Shown: in pieces, positions 45,509 to 56,167 of the stretch
Position numbering within the stretch: position 1 is the stretch's first letter
How the letters are laid out: every line of letters begins with the position of its first letter
Source: Meconema thalassinum
Lineage: Eukaryota > Arthropoda > Insecta > Orthoptera > Tettigoniidae
Direction of reading: 5' to 3'
Assembly: GCA_946902985.2 (NCBI GenBank)
Contig: OX336391.1
Location: 73,261,947-73,325,946, forward strand
DNA length: 64,000 bases
Notes under the pieces: model-generated
Databases searched by the model: none
Told to the model about the DNA's origin: nothing
Seen by the model: the letters and a program-made list of their open reading frames with translations, nothing else
Made by a program: the position numbers and the translations under genes

Positions 45509-46203
45509 ATATATATATAAAAATAAGAATCTTATTATTAGACCGGTTTGCTCATGAGCCTGGTACCCTTCATTTCGTAGAACTCTTTACCTGGCCTTTG
45601 TATACCCTTCGCTGATTCTTTCCTGGCCATTTTCTACTCGGCCGTTTTACCGTAGTTTAGTGGCTAGGCCGCTAATTCTTTTTCCATTGAGCTTATGTAC
45701 TAGTGGTTTTCCCGCCGTGGGTTGGGAAATTCCACCCTGGCGTCGAAGGTTCGGCCCTTACAATACCTGTGCCGCCCTTAGATGCCGAAGTCACGCCTTA
45801 TTTGCGTGTCATCTTGTTTTTCGGCGTTCATCGATGCCCAGTATCCCACGGATACTGTGCTTCGGTGGTCGCTACGCTGTCACCTTTAGGAGGTGCAACT
45901 GAAATTGACAAAGAGTGTATGTGTCTGTACAAGAGGGAGAGAGTGTGGTATTTCTGTGTTGGGATATATATATATACAACAAGTTTGTGTACAATCCTCG
46001 TCATCTGCAAAACAAAATGTGTTAAATGGCCATATATCTGGAAACATGTACATTCCGTCGCTTCCTTGCTTTCCTGCAAATAGAGTGTATTAATACATAT
46101 AGCAGTTCCATCGCTGCGCATAGTATATAAAATCAATTATGGTGCCACTTAAGTCTAACTTAATCTAGGTTAGCCTATGTTAGTCTAGTTTAGCCTAAGT
46201 ATT
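45509..46203. other. Unclassified sequence with a weak tRNA-like stretch
   Basis: Near 45648-45675 accgtagtttagtggctagg resembles a tRNA A box, and about 75 bases later aaggttcggccctt resembles a weak B box. No cloverleaf can be drawn with confidence, so I do not call a tRNA. Nothing else is recognised. Confidence 0.3.
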
Positions 46204-46251
46204 GTCGGGCTTACCTTGGTAACGGATTTTTAGTCACCAAGTGCCGAAATT
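46204..46251 (+). other. Hairpin motif A of a homologous pair
   Basis: gtcgggcttacc is followed by the stem cttggt...accaag (46214-46219 with 46236-46241) and gtgccgaa. The same layout recurs at 46550-46595 with compensatory changes in the stem. Confidence 0.55.
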
Positions 46252-46259
46252 TTACCTTA

Positions 46260-46284
<25 letters not shown>
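46260..46284. repeat. (AT)n microsatellite
   Basis: About 12 copies of the dinucleotide, followed by an A run. Confidence 0.9.
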
Positions 46285-46290
<6 letters not shown>

Positions 46291-46336
46291 TGCCTTAAAT
46301 GTAGACTTATGCTGTATTATAATGAGTTATCACTAG

Positions 46337-46550
46337 GTATCATGGGTTGTCATGAGATGTCATGAGTTTGCCATGAGTTGCCATGAGTTTGCCATGAGTT
46401 TGCCATGAGTTGTCATGAGTTTGCCATGAGTTTGCCATGAGTTGTCATGAGTTTGCCATGAGTTTGCCATGAGTTGTCATGAGTTTGCCATGGGTTGTCA
46501 TGAGTTTGCCATGAGTTTGCCATGAGTGGCCATGAGTTTGCTATGAGTTG
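46337..46550. repeat. Minisatellite of 10- and 11-bp units
   Basis: Units gccatgagttt (11 bp) and gtcatgagtt (10 bp) alternate; the order 11-11-10 recurs as a 32-bp higher-order unit (for example from 46386 on). It lies exactly between hairpin motifs A and B. Confidence 0.9.
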
Positions 46551-46595
46551 TCGGACTTACCCTGATGCCGGGTTTGTGTGTCATCAGGCGCCGAA
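46550..46595 (+). other. Hairpin motif B of a homologous pair
   Basis: gtcggacttacc is followed by the stem cctgatg...catcagg and cgccgaa. The loop is ccgggtttgtgtgt. Compared with motif A two stem pairs have changed on both sides, keeping the pairing. Confidence 0.55.
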
Positions 46596-47133
46596 CGGCG
46601 TTACTTAATGCTATCTATCTTAATTATGGTCTAATAAAAAAAATGCTATTTCTAAGCCGAAAGGGTTGCCTTAATCTACTGCCGAAATGTGCTGTGCCAT
46701 ACCTGGCAACAGCGGTGAATAAATTTGCTTAATCCTAGGTTGCGTGTCAAATGCAACCGTCTTACAGCTAAATTTGGCCCAGAACGATCGCCTGAGGCAA
46801 TTTGCTTCCACAGGACACCACCCGCACGAGTCCTAGAAACACCGGTTGTCTCTAGGATCGCTGGATTCCGTTCCCTTAATTCTAGGTGTCGACGTCTATT
46901 ACTAGTACTAATCTAGTCGCAGGCGGCTTACGGTGCCACTAAGCAAACCGTTTCGCCCGCTGTACTTATCATTTCTTTGCCGTTGCCATTGCGTATGTAG
47001 TCGTAGTTGGGCCGCCCACGTAACCCTTATGAGGCGCTCGCAATGCCCCTCTCTTAATGCCCATTGGCTGCCCGATGCATCGCCATTTATGTGGGCATTG
47101 GACATAGTCGTCCAATGGCATAATATTATCTTC
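46596..47133. other. Unclassified sequence
   Basis: It contains one further perfect short hairpin, ggttgc...gcaacc, at about 46738-46759, with gtgtcaaat as loop. No gene is recognised. Confidence 0.3.
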
Positions 47134-47300
47134 GCCTTCGTCGGCAATCGTGGTCTGCTTTTCGCAGTAATATTAGCCTGTATCGGCCGTAGTAGTATGC
47201 TTTTCGCATTAATATTCGCCTGTATCGGCCGTAGTAGTATGCTTTTCGCATTGTAGGAATCTCTTCGCCTTTGTCGGCCGTAGTATTATGTATTTCGGAG
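47134..47300. repeat. ~42-bp tandem repeat, four units
   Basis: Units begin with gcctgtatcggccgtagtag or a variant at 47134, 47176, 47218 and 47267. The middle two are nearly identical; the outer two are diverged, and the last is spaced by 49 bp. Confidence 0.9.
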
Positions 47301-50300
47301 TAACATTTCACTCCAACGCACAGGAGCCTTGCTTCCCGCTCTGGAAGCCGTGCCTACTTAAATTTAAACTTAACTAGAAGTCTAGTCATAATGGGGTCGT
47401 CTCTAGGGATAGCTCCCGAGTCCGGCGCTGAGTGAGCTATTTCTCCCGCCATTCTCAGAAAGTCTCCCTGCAGGTCTTGGCTTCGACGACCGTGGCACAT
47501 AGTGGGTGTAACCTTCTCCGACAAGGGGGATAAGCTATATGCACCCCTAGATCTCGATGTTTGCCCGTGCCAGGTCACGAATGCTTTGACCTTACGTGGT
47601 TCGTCTGTTTGGTCTAGCCGTCAGGTTAAGTGAGGTCGCTGCGCTGTTGAGCCAACTGGGGTAAGGGTCCACATCGCCTTCCCCAGCTCTCAAAGTGTGG
47701 TCCCTCTGACCTTCGGCTTACGCCGTTGTCATCAATCAGAGCGTATCAGATTCCTTTGTAAAAAAAATGTGGGCGTAACCTGTGTAAATAGTTTAAGCTC
47801 TGTGTAAAATGTAAAATATTTCCAGTGTTGTGGGGTTGTAGATCTTCTAAGTACATAGACTACTTCTGGTCTACCATTGCTACGTCAGCTTTCCAGCAAT
47901 AATGCTCTCTTTACCTTAATGGAGGTGTTAGTAGGGTCTGTGGCGTCAGGTACCCTGTTATTATGATCTGGGGGTAGTTATTTGTTGAGTGGGCTTAAAG
48001 TATGGTAGGAAGGGGTTGCGCACCTTTGGGTTCCACGTTAGTGGTGGCCTGGAACCGGTGATGGCGCTGGGATGCTCCTATAGTGAGTGGACTGGGGAGG
48101 TAATTCCCGGGATTGCAAAGATACGAAAATTCCATGCAGGTTTGATATTAATATCCCTGGTGAATGGATGGGATAGTCATGCATGTGTCTGGATATGAGG
48201 CGTCTGCCTTCATGTACGGATAGGTGTAGGGTGGGGCATAATACCAATATATTCCTGTCATGCGGGAGTGTTTAATTAATAAAGAATGGTTAATATATAT
48301 CTATGGCCTCATCTCTCACTTGGAGATGCGCATTATGCTTATTTAATTTTTTGCCGACCCACCCCTAATACTCAGGTGGTAGCATCGTGATCCAAGGCGT
48401 AGGATGCCTTTTCTTTAGACGCATGAAGTCCATCAACCCCTTGTGTGTACTCTGTAATGTAGTGTAGCTGTTTTGGTCGTGTTCATATGTCTGCGTTGGT
48501 TTATGTTGGACGTGAGAGGGTTGTTGGAAGGGAGTAAGGTGGTAAACTGGTAGCCTGTTCTCCTGTCATCCTCCCTTGGTCCATGTTGGCTTTCTATCCG
48601 CGCCTTGGGATAGTAAAGCTTCACGACCTAATCTGGTCTGCCATTTGTAGTGTAAATGTGGCCAGTGGTCGTAGTGCGACTGGCCATGTCCTAGTCATCT
48701 GTAATGATTCCTATGCCTTACAATCGAGAAAAGAAGTTATTAGAGGGGAGATCTTGTCTGTGTTTGCTCCTAATTGTTGAGTGCATGTGCGTGTGAGTGA
48801 CTATGTTCCGCTACACCACGCGGACGGTTGGTCTGTTGCAGGCTAAGTCGTAATATGTATCGCATGTATGGGCAGGAGGCGCCCGTGGCCTGCCAACGTC
48901 TTTGCGAACGTGCTCTTATAGGCCCAAGATAAGTTCCGCTGTGTCACGTCTTGTCCATTGCCAAATGTTTTTGCAGTGTGAAAAAAAATGTATGGTGTTA
49001 TAATTGTTTTGCGTTTGTAATTTCACGGTCAGTGCCGATACACAATAGTGTCTTGTCACCGCAGTATTGCAGTATGACTAGTCTGCAAGTCAGCAGTTGG
49101 TATGTGTAATGTCAGGCTGGGATGTTATTGTTTGTCATCCGCTGGCATGTGCTTTCCTGCACGTATGCAAGTGTGGTCATTGTTTTAGACTCCTTGCGGC
49201 CTTAATGTGGCAATTCATACTATTTGCTAATACTATTGTGTGGTCACTATTCCGTAAGACCTTTGTCTTCCGAAATTATCCTAGCTGTGTCTGGGAAATG
49301 TATTTTCTACGTCTGGTGTAATTTGAAATTTTATGCCCGGTTTTTGGCGGGAGGAAATGTGGTATTCCCTGTTCATGTATCTGTATGGGCCAATTTCGGT
49401 GTGGTTGACAACCTGGATAGCTGTTTTCCCTGGTGTCCAATGTTTTTTTTTACTGGGATTGGGACCCACGACCTCATGTCATTCTCTGTGTTCTATGTCT
49501 GCGTTGTGTTTCAGGGCTTGGGGCGTCCCCAGTGTGGTTATTGCTTGTGTTTCGCGTACCAAAAATACCGTTGGATAGTTAGTTTTTGGTACGAGTGTGG
49601 TGTGTGGTCATGGGTTCGGACCCGATTGCCCGTAAAGACTTGGTGTGACCCTCTCTGTGCCGCATATATTATGGCACATGTACTGTGTATCTGCTATGCG
49701 CAAACGAAAGTACTCAATACTGTGAGGAGTTTGCGTATTTTTGAACTCTCCTCGTAGTGTAATTTTGGAAGTTATAGGGTCCTTAGATCGAACGTGAATG
49801 ATGCGTTGGTTCCTGTCTAGTAGGAGTTGGCTCGGTTCGTCTGTGTCGAGCAGTCTTGCTCATTGAGGAGTGTGTTACTGCTGATGCGACGGTGTTGAAT
49901 TACGATGTTGTGTGCTTTCATTTGTTTTATGTTCTGCCCACGTCCTTGTTTTCTGCACGTGTGTGTGTGTGAACTTGATTGTTGTCTGTAGTAATTGCGA
50001 GCAGTGCTTCTCGCATTGTAAAAAAAAGACTTGTAGTTTAACATGACCGTTAATCTGTAGATCATGCGCCACGGGACTTCCGTTTTACGTGGAATCCAAA
50101 CCACAGGCCGTGGCCTTTCACTTCGAAAGTCTCACATGCATTGGCCGTACTGTAAAAGAACCTCTTACTAACTGCCTTTGTGTCCCCAATTGTGTGTTAC
50201 TGTAACGTGGTTCGAGTATGTTCCTTATCCATGGTACAAAATGTCGTTGTACGCGAGTGTCTCCGGGGCGCTAGTCGCGTGTTTGGTGAGTGTTAGGATC

Positions 50301-50331
50301 ATATCCCGGTTCGGTCAGTGGTGTTTGAAGG
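47301..50331. other. GT-rich (plus strand) region downstream of the gypsy pol gene
   Basis: Its composition (rich in GT on the plus strand, so AC on the coding strand) resembles that of the gypsy element, so the part nearest 50331 may be its 3' UTR and 3' LTR. The other LTR is not in the window, so the LTR cannot be delimited by comparison. A minus-strand purine run followed by TGACAGG near 48572 is a possible LTR start but is not supported further. Open frames are short and without motifs. Confidence 0.35.
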
Positions 50332-52843
50332 CTATTTCTTGGCCTTTTTTCCACGTCTGCCAGCGGGATCGTTTCCTTTTCTTTTAGTAGTGTGCCCGCC
50401 TGTACGTGTAGGTGTGTGAGCTTTACGTGTATGATATGCCTTCATCCGGCGGGCGTGAATAGTGTCCTTTATGAGTTTTCTCCCATGGCGCACGCTCACT
50501 ATATAATTTAGGTCAGATACCTTCCTGCAGACTTTGAAGGGACCTGACCAGCGTGGCAGGAGAAACTCGGACACGTTTTTCTTACGGGCAGAATTGGAGA
50601 CCATGACCAATTGCCCGGGTGTGTATTCCACGGTCTTCCTATTCCGATCGTACCGCTCTTTTTGCTTTTTCTGGGCCTCGGCTATGTTTTTTCTAGCGTC
50701 CATGCGGGCTATTTGCAAATGCTCTAGCCGGGCCGCATTGTCTGTGTGGGCGTCCTGTGGGATACATATATTGTCTATGGGACTTCTGGGTGTGTATCCG
50801 TGCAGTAGGAAGTGTGGAGAGTGTTTCGTAGCCGTAGATACAGAGGTATTATAACTAAAAGTAATGGCTTGCAGGTATTCATCCCAGTCTGTTCCTGCGT
50901 CCTCTGTAAATTTGGCCAGCGCTATTCCAAGTATTTTGTTCATACTCTCCGTGAGTCCGTTGGTTTGCGGGGAAAAACTCGTGGTAGTGTATGCCTTAAT
51001 CCTGAGTATCTCCAGAAACTGTTGGAGCACTCTCGAGGTGAAAATAGTACCTCTGTCGGATAATAAGGTTTGGAATAGGCCATATCGTGTAATTATATCA
51101 AATAGAAATTCGGCTATGCTGTTCGTGTCTGCTTTGGGAACGGCCTTTGTAATCATATATCGTGTGAGATATTCGGTGACCACCAGGATATATTTATTGC
51201 CTTTCTGACTTGTCGTAATGGGGCCTTTCACATCTATCCCGACTCTGTGAAATAACTCTCCCACGGGAATTGGGTTGAGTAGGCCATGAGGCTTGCCAGG
51301 TCTTGTTTTGAATCGTTGGCAAGTGTGACATGTCTTTACAAAGGTATCTATGTCGGCCTTCATGTTTACCCAATAGTACTTGTCACGGATTCTAAGGTAT
51401 GTTTTATGCGTACCTAAGTGTGCCCCTGCCAGTGGGCTACTGTGGTGTCCGATCATGATATTTTCTCTCAATGATTCCGGAACCGCTATAGGTGCGCTAT
51501 CGTGCATGGCCGTGGGCTTAAGTTTCAGTACCCCGTCTTTGTCTAGGAAAAATCGCCTAGACAGCCGTGCTGTCTTGGAATCCACTTTATCCAAGTCTTC
51601 TAGTGCCAATAGAATCTGTTTCAAGTACGGATCACTTTCTTGCTCCTGTTTGATGTTAACCACCGTCAGGGCAAAGGTGGGCATATCGTCCCAGTCGTGG
51701 TCCTTACTGTCATCCGGGGGCTCGGCTACTGGCAACCTAGACAACCCATCTGCGTCTAGGTGTGTAGCGCCTTTCTTGTGTTTGACCACGAAGTCATATT
51801 CATACAGGCGGAATATGAACCTGTTGAGCCGCGAATTTGGGTTTTTAAATTTGTCCCAAAAAAGCAAGCTCGCGTGGTCAGTCACTACCGTGAACTTGAT
51901 ACCATAGAGGTATACCCTGTAATAGTTCACTCCCCACGAAAATGCCAGCATGTCCCGCTCTGTGGCAGAGTATCTAGTCTCAACGGCCGTTAGCTTCCTG
52001 TTAGCGAAAGCGACGGGCCGTATGCTCCCTTCTGCGTCTTCCTGCAATAGGGCCGCACCCAGCCCGTACAGGCTGGCATCCACGTGTAAAAATGTGGGCC
52101 TATCACTGTGGAAGTGTTGCAGTAATGGTGGTGAGGTCAATAGTTGCTTCAATGTGTTGAAGGCATCTATGTGCTCCTGCTTGATGCTGAAGGGCGTCTT
52201 TTCCCGTGTGAGTTCAGTTAAGGGGTGGGCGATGTGCGCAAACCTGTAGATGTACTTCCGGTAATACGATGCCAAACCCATAAAACTGCGCAATTGTTTC
52301 AAATTTGTGGGCATTGGGATGCCCGTTATTGCGTCAGTCTTAGCTGGGTCGGGAATAATGCCCTCCCTTTTGACAATATGGCCCAATATGTTAATTTGCT
52401 GTCTGGCAAATTGACATTTCGCAGGTTTAAGCCTTAATTTAGCTTCTCTGATCCTTGCGAAAGCCTCCTCCAAATGTACGATATGCTCGTCAAAGGTGTT
52501 GGAGAAAACTGTTATATCGTCCACGTATACTAATACGGAACGCCACTTGAGCCCTGAAAATGTGTTATCCACCAGCTTTTGGAAGGTTTGGCTGGCGTTA
52601 CGGAGTCCCATGGGTAACCTTGTGTAGGTGTATAGCCCGTTCTCTGTAACGAACGCCAGCTTGTGCCTATCTGGTTCATAGACGGGGATTGAATAGAATC
52701 CACTATAGCAATCCATCGAACTGAACCAGCTAGCTCCGCCAAGGGCGTCCAAATAGGTGTCTGCCCTTGGTAGTGGATAACTATCATTTTCGACTAACTT
52801 ATTGAGCCTCCTGTAGTCAGTACAAAACCTGTGCGATCCGTCC
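50332..52843 (-). CDS. Gypsy pol: reverse transcriptase, RNase H, integrase
   Basis: An uninterrupted frame of more than 800 codons; residues are numbered from the TTG at 52752. RT: the catalytic YVDD is at 76-79. RNase H: D225 (FLHVDASLYG), E265 (YSATERDMLA) and D292 (VVTDHASL). Integrase: a zinc-binding H-H-C-C set (H437/H445, C475/C478) and the DDE triad D507 (VGIDVKGP), D566 (LLSDRGTIF) and E602 (TNGLTESMNK) with 35 residues between the last two, as in active integrases. A GPF-like motif (RWSGPFKV) follows and the C-end is basic, without a chromodomain. The beginning of RT lies in another frame (52851-53140), separated by a seven-A run. The enzyme set copies the element RNA and inserts the DNA into the host genome. 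Confidence 0.9.
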
Positions 52844-52850
52844 TTTTTTT

Positions 52851-53140
52851 GGTCAGCAGAACTGGTGAGCTGTAGTTAGAAATAACTGGAACAATGACCC
52901 CTGCCTTGAGCATCTCTGAGATCTGGGCATCGATGGCATGTGTCTCCTTCTGGCTCACTCTGAAGGGAGGCTGGTGTACTGGTCGGTCACTAGTGAGTGT
53001 GACATGGTGTTCAATGAGGTCTGTCACGGCGATATCCTTCATTGAGTGGGCAAAAATATCTCTGTTGGTCTCCAGGAGCTCCGTGAGCCTTTTATTTTGC
53101 TCCGGAGTCAGGTCCTGCCTGTGGTTCTGGCTGGCCGCCT
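52851..53140 (-). CDS. Gypsy pol: linker and N-terminal part of RT
   Basis: A frame upstream of the main pol frame carries the usual RT start: a helical linker, LIEHHVTLTSDRPVHQPPFR, EMLKAGVIVPVISNYSSPVL and LLTKK. It goes out of frame at the seven-A run at 52844-52850; an eighth A would join it to the main pol frame. Upstream it meets the protease frame at the (AC)n run near 53145. It is part of the same polyprotein and not a separate gene. Confidence 0.85.
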
Positions 53141-54046
53141 TATCTGTGTGTGTGTGTGTTGGCTGATAGTATGTAGTGCAGAGGCCTGTTGCTCGTGATT
53201 TTCTCGCTCCGCTCGAATCCCATCTTTGTTCGTGGTGTATATCATGGGATGTGTGGTGAGCCTCTGGTCGTGCTTTAAAAGCATCTGACCACTAGCGAAA
53301 TTTATGCTAGCCTCATATTTAGCGAGAAAATCCATGCCAATTATGGCTGACGCAGAAAGGTGTTCGATAACGAACATGGGGTGCGTTGTGGCAAAATGGT
53401 CTATCCTAAGATGTGTGTTTGCCACCCCCGCGTTTTCTAACGTCTGAGCATTGGCCGTTACCAGCCGGATGTCCCTCGTGACATCGTGTATTTGGGCTTC
53501 GGTAACGTGTCTCCTATTAACACAACTTACTGCTGCCCCGGTGTCAATTAGGGCCTGCACTTTGTGGCCATTTATGGTGGCGTGTATCGTGAGGGCCGAT
53601 ACCTGAAATCCACTGCCCTGCACCGATGTGTTGTGTAAGATGTATGTTGTTGTTGTTGTTGTTGCCGGAGTGACATTTGTGCTGGGAAGGCACGGAGCTG
53701 TCCGCTTATCGTACCTGGCACGCTTCGCCTCTCGGCTGACTTCCTGTCCTGAATACTTTGCCCCGGTCAGCAAAGTGCGTTTGCCAAGTACATTGCCAGC
53801 TCTTTTAACCGGTCTTGCTGTTATACTAGGAGTCTGCTGGCGAGCGTTTAATGTATTAATCGTTCCCAGCCTTTGTGTAGTTGTGTTGTTGTTGGTTTCT
53901 TCCTCTCGGGAAGGTGTGTCTGCGAACGTGACCCTGAGCTTGCCCTTGTTACCCCCGTCTTTTGTCCCAGGCGGTCGCGAGTTCGACTCCTTTTGCTGGC
54001 TTCCCCATGCCGAGCGAGCTCGCGTCATGCGCCTGTGTGTGGTCAA
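53108..54046 (-). CDS. Gypsy aspartic protease (retropepsin)
   Basis: A 312-codon frame. The N-terminal half is polar and rich in Thr/Arg. The protease core holds ALIDTGAAVSCVN, with the D-T-G active site, and SASAIIGMDFLAKYEASINF, the conserved Ile-Ile-Gly stretch near the C-end of retropepsins. This protease cuts the polyprotein during particle maturation. Its first 98 bp overlap the end of the OTU frame in a different frame, so expression would need frameshifting or separate initiation. The last codons after the (AC)n run are out of frame with the family. Confidence 0.85.
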   Translation of the reverse strand: MTTHRRMTRARSAWGSQQKESNSRPPGTKDGGNKGKLRVTFADTPSREEETNNNTTTQRLGTINTLNARQQTPSITARPVKRAGNVLGKRTLLTGAKYSGQEVSREAKRARYDKRTAPCLPSTNVTPATTTTTTYILHNTSVQGSGFQVSALTIHATINGHKVQALIDTGAAVSCVNRRHVTEAQIHDVTRDIRLVTANAQTLENAGVANTHLRIDHFATTHPMFVIEHLSASAIIGMDFLAKYEASINFASGQMLLKHDQRLTTHPMIYTTNKDGIRAERENHEQQASALHTISQHTHTQIRRPARTTGRT

Positions 54047-54695
54047 TTCCCCCCCTGTGTTGTGGTGAAGGGGGTAGGGTTTTCTGTTTGGAGGGTGTGG
54101 GCGTGTTCTCAGGCTGTTTGCTTATGATTGTGAGGGGTGTGTAATGTCCCGCCTTAGGGTTTCCTGTAAAAAGTACATGTAGGTCCCTATCGAATCCCGC
54201 AGTTGAGAATAGCGGAGGCGAGTGCACATCAGTGTATACATGGATGTTGGCTTTCAGCACCTTGCCGAGAGCGGTCACCTCTACGGCACTGCCATAGGTG
54301 CCGTCCTTACCCATGTATTTTCGGTAATCCGCCCCGGTCTGGAATGGGTTTTCCCGCTCGTCCGACACAAAGTCCCGGTACTCTTTCCAGTTGGCCAGGA
54401 TATGTTTGACCGTTTTCTGTCTGTAGTCCCCATGATAGTCCTCGGTATTCCGGATTAGGAAGCTCATGGGCCTAAACAGACAGTTGCCGTCTCCTTGCAC
54501 GGGGTGTGTTTGGAAACGGTCCGGGGGCGGATCGTCAGCCTTAGCTTTAGCTGGCTGCTTCTTCCCCTTACTCTTGCGAGTTTGCTTGGGGGAAGGGCCT
54601 TTCTTGTGTTGTGTTGGGGGAGGAACCTCAGCCGCTTCATTAGCTGGCCGAACCTCCCCGTCTAGGCGTTTTTTGGAAATTGCACCGCCCTCTTA
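53949..54695 (-). CDS. OTU-type cysteine protease domain in the gypsy element
   Basis: The frame is open from about 54695 (after TAA) to the stop at 53949; no ATG lies before the domain, so it is probably made as part of a polyprotein. A basic, Pro/Lys-rich stretch precedes the domain. The motif VQGDGNCLFRPMSFLI carries the catalytic Asp and Cys of OTU proteases. HILANWKEYRDFV and YRKYMGKDGTYGSAVEVTAL follow, where the last part matches the W/YG.-.E-(I/V).A segment of the fold. NIHVYTD and finally AGHYTPL supply the catalytic His. OTU enzymes remove ubiquitin or related modifiers from proteins. Position between gag and protease in a gypsy element suggests processing of the polyprotein or removal of host ubiquitin; which of these is unknown. 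The domain call rests on motif order, which is complete. Confidence 0.85.
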
Positions 54696-56167
54696 AAATA
54701 AACATATTCTTGGCGTGCCTCCTAGCTGCATCACTGGAACCAACTAGAAAAGAAAGGAGTACGCAGTGGAAATGGATGTTAATTTCTGACCTGTGCTGGG
54801 CCCGTACTTGCAGGCCAGATGTGCCGAGCGACTCCAGACTCCGTGAAGGTGGTCCCACGACGAGTGGTAGGAATACCCTCCTGGTGCTAGACAGCTAGAA
54901 TAAGTTAGGCCTAGGTTTAAAGAGAGAGAGAGAGAGAGAGAGCGAGCAGCCCGATCGCCAAACACTACTAAATAAGACACATGGGTAAAGAAATGGAAAT
55001 TTAATGAATTGAAACCGAACACACAAAGAAACCCGGCCAGAATAACACACACAAAAAAAAGTACCCTAGGGGTCAAATAAAGTCACTTTCAAACGGGAAG
55101 GATAAATATAAATAACAATAAATAACTTACGATAGTAAATAACGTTAACAAATTAAATTCATACCTGTGCTCACTTCGGTGAAAACGATGTAAAAAGGGA
55201 GGAAGTAAAAGATCAAGAGGCAATCGAGCCGGTCGCTGGTCAACAACAATCACTTCTCAGCCTAGAGATGGATGGTTGTCATGACGACCACAAATAACAA
55301 GCATAGCAAAGATAAAACAAGGGCTGTGTGCGTGTCGCAGAGGCTGTGGCGAGCAATGGGGATGCGATCGAGCTGGCAGTCCCCAGAGAAAAGAAATGCA
55401 AAAACCAAAGATACTACAAGGAGAAACAAATGACGTCAAGTGTCCGTGAAATATATCATGATACATACACGCAATCAAACACACAAAATGCCAGCCGTCG
55501 ATGCAGTAATAAAACACAAAGCAACTCGTGCTTGTAGGTAGTCTAGCAAAACATGCTAAACCTATATGGTCCCCAACTTACGTTCCGAGTTCGAGCTGAA
55601 TACGGTAAGGCCTACTTAAAGTTACCGCCGTGATCCAGTTGCCCGAAGCATGGAATGAAGGGAAAACATAAGGGCTAAAATATATGGTGTCATGCCTCGT
55701 GTTGGGAGAATGGTCGAAACGCCAACGTCCACAAACCACGGGAGACCCATTCGAAGATATGCCCAATCAAAACAGCATCAATGCACCTGGCAGCAAGAAA
55801 AACATACACTCACAAAATCACTCGCAGATATATTTCACGGCACAAATAAAAGGTTAAACGAAGACTCAAACAAAATAAAACAGGAGACCGCCATTACGAT
55901 TGGTTCCACAGCAAATCCAAGCACACGACGAAGATCAAAAACAAAGGCTAAATTCAGGAAACGAGCACAGCGGACACAAGGTTAGATGTATTACTTACAT
56001 GAGTAAATGGAAGGCTTCGGCATAATAACAATGTTAAATAAAAAGGAAAACATTACATTTTAAATAATAAGGCGGAGAGCCTCAAGGCACGTCCGGACAG
56101 AAAGTATCTCACATGGCGTCTGAGTCAACCGAGACGGCCGCCAAAGAAAATAAAGAAAAGAGAGATG
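54696..56167. other. Uncoding stretch between gag and OTU
   Basis: 1.5 kb without a supported frame, which is unusual between gag and the rest of the polyprotein. It has a (GA)n run near 54920-54941. On the minus strand it has three exact GTAAGT words (55125-55130, 55576-55581, 55993-55998) and CAGGTATG near 55163. It may be an insertion or an intron-like segment; I could find neither terminal repeats nor a target-site duplication. Confidence 0.4.

Noticed and set aside
45648..45765. A tRNA-like A box and B box
   Set aside because: Spacing and arms do not form a cloverleaf, and the match is weak.
48300..48600. 3' LTR boundary of the gypsy element near 48572, or a primer-binding site near 48383
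   Set aside because: A purine run followed by TGACAGG and a tggtagcatcgtg stretch are suggestive, but without the second LTR neither can be confirmed.
50534..52437. Several plus-strand frames of 70-175 codons
   Set aside because: All are shadows of the gypsy pol frame.
53628..54068. A 146-codon plus-strand frame
   Set aside because: It is the opposite strand of the gypsy protease and OTU coding region; the minus strand carries the family motifs.
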